A stretch of 61,696 nucleotides of DNA. Origin: Dyella japonica DSM 16301. Its GTDB lineage: Bacteria > Pseudomonadota > Gammaproteobacteria > Xanthomonadales > Rhodanobacteraceae. Below are positions 55,865 to 61,696 of the stretch, piece by piece (positions within the stretch are counted from its first letter, which is position 1; each line of letters begins with the position of its first letter). The stretch spans positions 1 through 61,696 of the forward strand of contig NZ_JPLA01000045.1 of assembly GCF_001010355.1 (NCBI RefSeq). Direction: 5' to 3'. The notes under the pieces were generated by a model. The model made no database searches. It was not told the DNA's origin and saw only the letters and a program-made list of their open reading frames with translations. The translations under genes were made by a program, and so were the position numbers.

Positions 55865-56614
55865 TTACTTCGCCGTCCGCTCGCGACGGCCTTCACCGCC
55901 CTCGCGACGCTGTTCACGACGACCCTCACCACCCTCGCGGCGCGGCTGGGACTGCTCTTCCTTCGACTCCTGGCTGGCGGCTGCAAGGTCGAAGATCTCG
56001 CCCTTGTAGATCCACACCTTGATGCCGATGACGCCGTAGGTCGTATGAGCCTCGGCGGTGCCGTAGTCGATGTCGGCGCGCAGCGTATGCAGCGGCACGC
56101 GACCTTCGCGGCTCCATTCGGAACGAGCAATCTCAGCGCCGTTCAAACGGCCAGAGACATTGATCTTGATACCCAGTGCACCGAGGCGCATCGCATTGCC
56201 GACCGAGCGCTTCATGGCGCGGCGGAACATGATGCGACGCTCCAGCTGCTGCGCGATCGACTCGGCAACCAGCTGTGCGTCCAGCTCAGGCTTACGGACT
56301 TCACTGACGTTGATGTGCGCCGGAACGCCCATCAGGTCACTGACTTCCTTGCGCAGCTTCTCGATATCCTCGCCCTTCTTGCCGATCACCACGCCCGGAC
56401 GGGCGGTGTGAATCGTCACGCGTGCGGTCTTGGCCGGACGCTCGATGAGGATCTTGGAGATGCCGGCCTGGGCCAGCTTCTTGCGCAGCATCTCGCGGAC
56501 CTTGAGGTCAGCAGCGAGGTACTGGGCGTATTCGCCCTTGTTGGCGTACCACTTCGAGTTCCAGTCCTTGGCAATGCCGAGGCGGATACCGGTGGGATGA
56601 ACTTTATGACCCAT
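55865..56614 (-). CDS. rpsC: 30S ribosomal protein S3
   Basis: mRNA-entry-channel protein with a KH domain. The 249-residue product starts [20 protein letters not shown] and has [20 protein letters not shown] near residue 75. It is longer than the 233-residue E. coli protein owing to a C-terminal tail of Arg/Glu/Gly repeats (REGGEGRRE twice, residues about 225-246). The repeat region could vary in length by slippage. Confidence 0.98.
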   Translation of the reverse strand: MGHKVHPTGIRLGIAKDWNSKWYANKGEYAQYLAADLKVREMLRKKLAQAGISKILIERPAKTARVTIHTARPGVVIGKKGEDIEKLRKEVSDLMGVPAHINVSEVRKPELDAQLVAESIAQQLERRIMFRRAMKRSVGNAMRLGALGIKINVSGRLNGAEIARSEWSREGRVPLHTLRADIDYGTAEAHTTYGVIGIKVWIYKGEIFDLAAASQESKEEQSQPRREGGEGRREQRREGGEGRRERTAK

Positions 56615-56628
56615 CGTCTACGTCCTCT

Positions 56629-56964
56629 TTAGTTGCCAACGACCACAGTGATGTGGCTCGTGCGCTTCAGGATGCGGGAACCGCGGCCCTTGGCGCGGGC
56701 GTACATGCGCTTCATCGCCGGACCTTCGTCGACGAAGATGCGGGCGACCTTCAGGTCGTCGACGTCGGCGCCGAGGTTGTTCTCGGCGTTGGCGACGGCC
56801 GACAACAGCACCTTGCGAACAAGGGCTGCGGCCTTCTTGTTGGTGAACTGGAGCACGTCGCTGGCTCGGCCCACGGGCATGCCGCGGACCAGGTCAGCCA
56901 CCAGGCGTGCCTTCTGCGCCGAAATGCGGGCGCTGCGCAGGATCGCTTTGGCTTCAGTGCTCAT
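56629..56964 (-). CDS. rplV: 50S ribosomal protein L22
   Basis: Tunnel-lining protein. The 111-residue product starts [20 protein letters not shown] and ends [19 protein letters not shown]. The ATG at 56964 shares one base with the rpsS stop (TGATG). A GTG three bases earlier is possible but less likely. Confidence 0.98.
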   Translation of the reverse strand: MSTEAKAILRSARISAQKARLVADLVRGMPVGRASDVLQFTNKKAAALVRKVLLSAVANAENNLGADVDDLKVARIFVDEGPAMKRMYARAKGRGSRILKRTSHITVVVGN

Positions 56965-57236
56965 CACTTACCCTTCTTGTCGCCGCCATGGCCCTTGAAC
57001 GTACGGGTCGTCGCGAACTCGCCGAGCTTGTGCCCGACCATGTTCTCGTTGACCAGCACAGGGACATGCTGACGGCCGTTGTGGATGGCGATGGTCAGGC
57101 CGACCATTTCCGGCAGGATCATCGAGCGGCGCGACCAGGTCTTGATCGGACGCTTGTTATTGGCGGAAACGGCGGCTTCCACCTTCTTTACGAGGTGCAG
57201 GTCGACAAACGGACCTTTCTTTAGAGAGCGCGGCAT
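56964..57236 (-). CDS. rpsS: 30S ribosomal protein S19
   Basis: Small-subunit head protein. The 90-residue product starts [20 protein letters not shown] and ends [14 protein letters not shown]. It follows rplB by 12 bp. Confidence 0.99.
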   Translation of the reverse strand: MPRSLKKGPFVDLHLVKKVEAAVSANNKRPIKTWSRRSMILPEMVGLTIAIHNGRQHVPVLVNENMVGHKLGEFATTRTFKGHGGDKKGK

Positions 57237-57248
57237 GATCGTTTCCTA

Positions 57249-58070
57249 TTACTTGCGACGACGCACGATGAACTGCTGGGTGCGCTTGTTCGAGCGCGTC
57301 TTGTAGCCCTTGGCCGGCGTACCCCACGGAGAAACCGGGTGACGACCGCCAGAGGTCTTGCCCTCACCACCGCCGTGCGGATGGTCGACCGGGTTCATCA
57401 CCACACCGCGGACGGTGGGACGAATACCCAACCAGCGCTTGGCGCCGGCCTTGCCGAGCTTCTTCAGGCTGTGCTCGCCGTTGCCCACTTCACCGATGGT
57501 GGCGCGGCAATCGACCGGCACGCGGCGCATTTCGCCGGAGCGAAGACGCAGCGTGGCGTAACCCGATTCGCGAGCGACCAGCTGGACCGAAGCGCCGGCG
57601 GAGCGCGCAATCTGCGCACCCTTGCCCGGACGCATCTCGATGCAGTGGATGGTCGAACCCACCGGGATGGCGCGCAGCGGCAGGCTGTTGCCGGCCTTGA
57701 TCGGCGCATCGCTGCCCGACACCAGGCGATCGCCTGCCTGCACGCCCTTGGGCGCGATGATGTAACGACGCTCGCCGTCGGCATAGCACAGCAGTGCGAT
57801 ATGCGCGGTGCGGTTCGGATCGTATTCAATGCGCTCGACCTTGGCGGCAATGCCTTCCTTGTCGCGCTTGAAGTCGATGATGCGGTAACGCTGCTTGTGA
57901 CCGCCGCCCTGGTGGCGAACGGTGATGCGACCGTAGTTATTGCGACCGCCGTTCTTGGTCTTCGCCTCGGTCAACGCCGCGTACGGCGCGCCCTTGTGAA
58001 GGCCCTCGGTGCGAACGCTGACTGCGTCGCGACGACCGGGGGAGGTCGGCTTGTGAGTGATCAGTGCCAT
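57249..58070 (-). CDS. rplB: 50S ribosomal protein L2
   Basis: Large-subunit protein required for peptidyl transferase activity. The 273-residue product starts [20 protein letters not shown]. The family signature [20 protein letters not shown] lies near residue 223. It ends [12 protein letters not shown]. It follows rplW by 18 bp. Confidence 0.99.
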   Translation of the reverse strand: MALITHKPTSPGRRDAVSVRTEGLHKGAPYAALTEAKTKNGGRNNYGRITVRHQGGGHKQRYRIIDFKRDKEGIAAKVERIEYDPNRTAHIALLCYADGERRYIIAPKGVQAGDRLVSGSDAPIKAGNSLPLRAIPVGSTIHCIEMRPGKGAQIARSAGASVQLVARESGYATLRLRSGEMRRVPVDCRATIGEVGNGEHSLKKLGKAGAKRWLGIRPTVRGVVMNPVDHPHGGGEGKTSGGRHPVSPWGTPAKGYKTRSNKRTQQFIVRRRK

Positions 58071-58088
58071 CTCAATTCAACTCCTGGC

Positions 58089-58382
58089 TCAGGCTTTGGC
58101 CGACACGTCGATGGTCTGGCCATCGGCGAGGCGGACATAGGCCTTACGCTTGCCCTGGCGATTGCCAGTGCGGAAACGGAAGGACTTGACCTTGCCCTTG
58201 GCATTGACGAGGTTCACCTGCTCGACCTTGACGTCGAACATCTGTTCCACCGCTGCGCGGACATCGGCCTTGGTTGCCTCGGGGGCGACCACGAATACGT
58301 ACTGGTTCTTCTCGGCCAGGCGTGCAGCCTTTTCCGAGATGTGCGGCGCACGCAGCGTATTCAGAATGCGTTCGTTGCTCAT
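58089..58382 (-). CDS. rplW: 50S ribosomal protein L23
   Basis: Tunnel-exit protein and trigger factor dock. The 97-residue product starts [20 protein letters not shown] and contains [20 protein letters not shown]. The ATG at 58382 overlaps the rplD stop (ATGA) and has GAGGAG eight bases upstream. A GTG three codons earlier is unlikely. Confidence 0.98.
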   Translation of the reverse strand: MSNERILNTLRAPHISEKAARLAEKNQYVFVVAPEATKADVRAAVEQMFDVKVEQVNLVNAKGKVKSFRFRTGNRQGKRKAYVRLADGQTIDVSAKA

Positions 58383-58981
58383 GCCAGCCACTCCTCGATC
58401 TTCTTCACCGCATCGACGGTCATGACGATGTGGTCCGAACCGACCAGGCTGACCGGGTTCAGCGCCAGCACGTCCACGACGTGGATGTACGGGATGTTGC
58501 GCGCGGCCAGGAAGGTGGCTTCGTTGGCGTCTTCGGACACCAGCAGCACGCGACCCGAGACCTGCAGTTCAGCCAGCTTGGCAACCATCGCCTTGGTCTT
58601 GGGGGTATCGATGCCGAAGCTCTCGACCACCTTCAGACGGTCCTGACGGACCAGCTCGGCGAGGATCGAACGGATGGCAACGCGATACGACTTGCGGTTG
58701 ACCTTCTGCTCGTAGCTGCGCGGCTTGGCAGCGAACGTACGGCCACCACCGACAAAGATCGGTGCACGGTAGTCACCGTGACGGGCGCCGCCGCCCTTCT
58801 GCTTCTTGAACTTCTTGGTGGTACCGGACATCTCGCCGCGCGACAGCTGCGACTGGGTACCGGCACGGCCGCCCGCCTGATAGGCGATGACGACCTGGTG
58901 GATCAGGGCCTGCTTGAGCTCACCGCCGAACACTTCGTCCGACACGTTGAGCGGCTTGGCGCCAATAACATTGAGTTCCAT
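58379..58981 (-). CDS. rplD: 50S ribosomal protein L4
   Basis: Tunnel protein; in E. coli it represses its own S10 operon through the leader RNA. The 200-residue product starts [20 protein letters not shown] and has the Gly-rich loop [20 protein letters not shown] near residue 60. It follows rplC by 11 bp. The leader of this operon has a strong 5' hairpin. Confidence 0.99.
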   Translation of the reverse strand: MELNVIGAKPLNVSDEVFGGELKQALIHQVVIAYQAGGRAGTQSQLSRGEMSGTTKKFKKQKGGGARHGDYRAPIFVGGGRTFAAKPRSYEQKVNRKSYRVAIRSILAELVRQDRLKVVESFGIDTPKTKAMVAKLAELQVSGRVLLVSEDANEATFLAARNIPYIHVVDVLALNPVSLVGSDHIVMTVDAVKKIEEWLA

Positions 58982-58992
58982 GGCGTCTCTCC

Positions 58993-59634
58993 TCAGCCCT
59001 TGGTCGTCGGACGGATGACGACGTCGCCGCCGGTAGCACCCGGCACCGCGCCCTTCACCGCGATCAGATGACGCTCGGCGTCGACCTTGACCACTTCCAG
59101 GCCCTGCTGCGTGCGGTTGACCGCACCCATGTGGCCCGACATCTTCTTGCCCGGGAACACGCGGCCCGGGGTCTGACGCTGACCGATAGAACCCGGCGCA
59201 CGATGCGACAGCGAGTTACCGTGGGTCGCGTCACCCATGGTGAAGTTCCAACGCTTGATGGTGCCCTGGAAGCCCTTACCCTTCGACACGCCGGCAACGT
59301 CAACAATCTGACCTGCCTGGAACACGTCGTCGGCCTTGATCTCGGCGCCCACGCTGTACTTGCCGAGGTCGTCGGCAGACACGCGGAACTCCCACAGACC
59401 ACGACCCGGCTCAACCTTGGCCTTCGCGTAGTGACCCTTCAGCGGCTGCGTCAGCAGGCTGGCGCGCTTGACGCCGGCTGCGACCTGCACAGCGCTGTAA
59501 CCATCGTTTTCTTCCGTCTTCAGCTGCGTGACGCGATTCGGGGTGGCCTCAATGAGGGTCACCGGAATCGAACGGCCATCTTCAGTGAAGAGTCGGCTCA
59601 TGCCGCACTTGCGGCCAACTAGTCCGATACTCAT
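58993..59634 (-). CDS. rplC: 50S ribosomal protein L3
   Basis: Assembly-initiating large-subunit protein. The 213-residue product starts [20 protein letters not shown] and has the family signature [20 protein letters not shown] near residue 127. The ATG at 59634 has AGGA at eight bases. The gene lies 20 bp after rpsJ. Confidence 0.98.
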   Translation of the reverse strand: MSIGLVGRKCGMSRLFTEDGRSIPVTLIEATPNRVTQLKTEENDGYSAVQVAAGVKRASLLTQPLKGHYAKAKVEPGRGLWEFRVSADDLGKYSVGAEIKADDVFQAGQIVDVAGVSKGKGFQGTIKRWNFTMGDATHGNSLSHRAPGSIGQRQTPGRVFPGKKMSGHMGAVNRTQQGLEVVKVDAERHLIAVKGAVPGATGGDVVIRPTTKG

Positions 59635-59654
59635 CTTCGTATCCTGTCTCTCGC

Positions 59655-59966
59655 TCAACCAAGCTTGATCTGAACGTCCACGCCAGCGGCGAGGTCCAGC
59701 TTCATGAGCGCGTCCACGGTTTTGTCGTTGGGGTCAACGATGTCGAGCACGCGCTTGTGGGTACGGGTTTCGTACTGGTCGCGGGCATCTTTGTCGACGT
59801 GCGGCGACACCAGAATGGTGTAACGCTCGATCTTGGTCGGGAGCGGAATCGGGCCGAGTACCGTTGCGCCAGTGCGCTTGGCAGTCTCGACGATCTCGCT
59901 GGCCGAGCGATCGATCAGACGGTGATCGTACGCCTTGAGCCGAATGCGAATCTTTTGGTTCGCCAT
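59655..59966 (-). CDS. rpsJ: 30S ribosomal protein S10
   Basis: Small-subunit head protein that doubles as the antitermination factor NusE. The 103-residue product starts [20 protein letters not shown] and has [20 protein letters not shown]. It is the first gene of the S10 operon, with a promoter and hairpin leader about 170 nt upstream. The ATG at 59966 was chosen over longer frames by family length. Confidence 0.99.
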   Translation of the reverse strand: MANQKIRIRLKAYDHRLIDRSASEIVETAKRTGATVLGPIPLPTKIERYTILVSPHVDKDARDQYETRTHKRVLDIVDPNDKTVDALMKLDLAAGVDVQIKLG

Positions 59967-60100
59967 AAACCGTGTCCTGTTATCGAAAGAACAATTCTTG
60001 TGATTCGAGTGAGCTTCTCGCCCACCCGCACAACCCATTTACTGCCTACAACCAGTCGCTCGTGGCGGGCTGATGCCCTCCGCAAATCGACCTTAAAAGA

Positions 60101-60129
60101 CTAGGCAGGCCCAAAACGGGCCCGCCTAG
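60101..60129 (-). promoter_or_regulatory. Leader hairpin at the 5' end of the S10 mRNA
   Basis: On the - strand CTAGGCGGGCCC pairs with GGGCCTGCCTAG over a five-base loop, 12 bp with one G-U pair. It begins where the promoter upstream predicts transcription to start and is followed by TCTTTT. It may protect the mRNA 5' end or serve L4 autoregulation; which is not known. Confidence 0.65.
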
Positions 60130-60136
60130 ACGGAAA

Positions 60137-60166
60137 AGTATAAAACGCGCGAAATGGCCAGGTCAA
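60137..60166 (-). promoter_or_regulatory. Strong sigma-70 promoter of the S10 operon
   Basis: On the - strand TTGACC (60166-60161) and TATACT (60142-60137) have an 18-bp spacer, five of six matches each. It is the best promoter seen in the window and lies about 170 bp before rpsJ. Confidence 0.8.
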
Positions 60167-60437
60167 CAAAGCGTCACGCTTCGTCGTCCGAGCCCTCTCT
60201 TGCGTATTGGCCATCCAGGCCAGCGAACTCGAAGCACTTCCTGTGCCTCATTTCGCTGTAAGGTCGCCCGAACCTAGGTCCGGCGACAGGCAAGACGGCG
60301 ACTATAGCTGACTATCGTGCAGAAGAAAAGACCTAAGCGGTTCTTTTTCCGCGGAATGCTGCTTTTTTTGCTCGGCGTCCCCGCGCGAGGCCGAGGCGAA
60401 ATGACGCACCAGGGGCGCGTGCCCCGATCCAGTCACA

Positions 60438-60469
60438 TAAAAAAAGCCGGCCCTGAGGCCGGCTTTTTT
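60438..60469 (-). terminator. Intrinsic terminator after tuf
   Basis: AGCCGGCC pairs with GGCCGGCT over CTGA, with long A and T flanks. It lies 37 bp after the tuf stop and separates tuf from the S10 operon. Confidence 0.93.
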
Positions 60470-60505
60470 CCTGGTTGCCACCCGAAGGTGGCAGCCCGAG
60501 GGGTA

Positions 60506-61696
60506 TTACTTGATGACCTTGGCCACCACGCCGGCGCCGACGGTGCGGCCGCCTTCGCGAATGGCGAAACGCAGGCCTTCGTCCATCGCGATCGGGTGGA
60601 TCAGGCTGACCACCATCTTCACGTTGTCGCCCGGCATCACCATTTCCACGCCTTCCGGCAGCTGGCAAGCGCCCGTCACGTCGGTCGTGCGGAAGTAGAA
60701 CTGCGGACGGTAACCCTTGAAGAACGGGGTATGACGGCCACCTTCGTCCTTGGACAGCACATAGACTTCGGCTTCGAAATCGGTGTGCGGGGTGATCGTG
60801 CCTGGCTTGGCCAGCACCTGGCCACGCTCGACGTCGTCACGCTTCAGGCCGCGCAGCAGCAGACCGGCGTTGTCGCCTGCCTGACCCTGGTCCAGCAGCT
60901 TGCGGAACATTTCCACGCCCGTGACGGTGGTCTTCTGGGTCGGACGGATACCGACCACTTCGACTTCGTCACCGACCTTGATGATGCCGCGCTCGATACG
61001 ACCGGTCACCACGGTGCCGCGGCCCGAGATCGAGAACACGTCTTCCACCGGCATCAGGAACGGCTTGTCGATCGCACGCACCGGCTCCGGGATGTAGGAG
61101 TCCAGCGCGTCGACGAGGGCAATGATCGCCGGCACGCCGATTTCCGACTGGTCGCCTTCCAGCGCCTTCAGCGCCGAACCCTTGATGATCGGGGTGTCGT
61201 CGCCCGGGAAGTCGTACTTGGAGAGCAGTTCACGCACTTCCATTTCGACCAGCTCGAGCAGCTCGGCGTCGTCCACCATGTCGGCCTTGTTCAGGAACAC
61301 GACGATGTACGGCACGCCCACCTGGCGCGACAGCAGGATGTGTTCGCGGGTCTGCGGCATCGGGCCGTCAGCGGCCGAGCACACCAGGATCGCGCCGTCC
61401 ATCTGCGCGGCACCCGTGATCATGTTCTTCACGTAGTCAGCATGGCCCGGGCAATCCACGTGGGCGTAGTGACGGTTCGGCGATTCGTATTCGACGTGGG
61501 CGGTCGAAATCGTGATGCCGCGTGCCTTCTCTTCCGGCGCCGCGTCGATCGCGTCATACGCCTTGAATTCGCCACCGAAGCGCTCTGCGCCGACCTTGGT
61601 CAGTGCGGCCGTCAGCGTCGTCTTGCCGTGGTCCACGTGACCAATCGTGCCGACGTTGACGTGCGGCTTGGTGCGTTCGAATTTACCCTTTGCCAT
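60506..61696 (-). CDS. tuf: Elongation factor Tu
   Basis: GTPase that delivers aminoacyl-tRNA to the ribosome. The 396-residue product is complete: the ATG is at the last base of the window. It has the G1 motif [14 protein letters not shown] near residue 18, [12 protein letters not shown] (G3) near 80, and [10 protein letters not shown] (G4) near 134, then domains 2 and 3. It is most likely the downstream end of a str operon (rpsL-rpsG-fusA-tuf) outside the window. Confidence 0.99.
   Translation of the reverse strand: MAKGKFERTKPHVNVGTIGHVDHGKTTLTAALTKVGAERFGGEFKAYDAIDAAPEEKARGITISTAHVEYESPNRHYAHVDCPGHADYVKNMITGAAQMDGAILVCSAADGPMPQTREHILLSRQVGVPYIVVFLNKADMVDDAELLELVEMEVRELLSKYDFPGDDTPIIKGSALKALEGDQSEIGVPAIIALVDALDSYIPEPVRAIDKPFLMPVEDVFSISGRGTVVTGRIERGIIKVGDEVEVVGIRPTQKTTVTGVEMFRKLLDQGQAGDNAGLLLRGLKRDDVERGQVLAKPGTITPHTDFEAEVYVLSKDEGGRHTPFFKGYRPQFYFRTTDVTGACQLPEGVEMVMPGDNVKMVVSLIHPIAMDEGLRFAIREGGRTVGAGVVAKVIK

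Larger units (their letters stand above)
59967..60505. other. 539-bp gap between tuf and rpsJ: S10 leader and promoter region
   Basis: No gene. From the tuf side it contains the tuf terminator (60438-60469), a possible weak promoter with TATAGT at 60306-60301, the strong S10 promoter (60166-60137), and the leader hairpin (60129-60101). About 135 nt of leader remain before rpsJ. Confidence 0.7.

Noticed and set aside
1..61696. tRNA, rRNA, CRISPR arrays, transposase, integrase, toxin-antitoxin or phage genes
   Set aside because: Scanned by eye in all gaps and in the recognised proteins; nothing supports any of these.

Overview
The window is a GC-rich (about 64%), gene-dense stretch of a gammaproteobacterial chromosome. 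Gene order, protein style and the repeats point to Xanthomonadales, most likely Rhodanobacteraceae (Dyella, Rhodanobacter or Luteibacter relatives); this is inference from pattern, as no search was run. No rRNA, tRNA, CRISPR array, phage, plasmid or insertion sequence was seen. Almost everything is core genome.

Left part, 1-23100, mostly + strand: the envelope, lipid A and replication cluster pyrH-frr-uppS-cdsA-dxr-rseP-bamA-lpxD-fabZ-lpxA-lpxB-rnhB, then a 66-residue unknown protein, an amino acid permease on the opposite strand, dnaE-accA, a NYN-domain protein, tilS, xseB and ispA. Undecaprenyl phosphate (uppS), CDP-diacylglycerol (cdsA), isoprenoid precursors (dxr, ispA), lipid A (lpxD, lpxA, lpxB), fatty acids (fabZ, accA), outer-membrane assembly (bamA) and envelope stress signalling (rseP) are thus encoded together. 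The skp gene often found between bamA and lpxD is absent; a terminator sits there instead.

Middle, 23190-45710, a mosaic of short transcription units: a secreted Gly-rich protein, a DUF4870 protein, pmbA, a DUF1653 protein, darP (yjgA), a YeiH-type exporter coupled to a Cys-rich 69-residue protein, tldD, a fatty acid hydroxylase, yhdP, rng, a MUG-like glycosylase, a LysR/SDR divergent pair, two multiheme cytochromes c, a MASE1 membrane sensor with a worn-out kinase domain, class II DAHP synthase and dsbB. tldD and pmbA, whose products form one protease, are separated by about 2.8 kb.

Right part, 45970-61696, all on the - strand: the tuf-S10-spc-alpha ribosomal block from tuf (complete, ending at the window edge) through rpsJ ... 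rpmD-rplO-secY-rpsM-rpsK-rpsD-rpoA-rplQ. It has no rpmJ. It has unusually long, structured gaps before rpsJ, between rpsN and rpsH, between secY and rpsM, and between rpoA and rplQ.

The best non-gene signals are three copies of one REP-like palindrome, two purine-rich inverted repeats that each precede a TATACT box (frr, accA), a promoter plus 5'-end hairpin in front of the S10 operon, and the hairpin-dense rpoA-rplQ gap. I found no convincing new defence, mobile or biosynthetic system; the candidates for novelty are small proteins and RNA structures.
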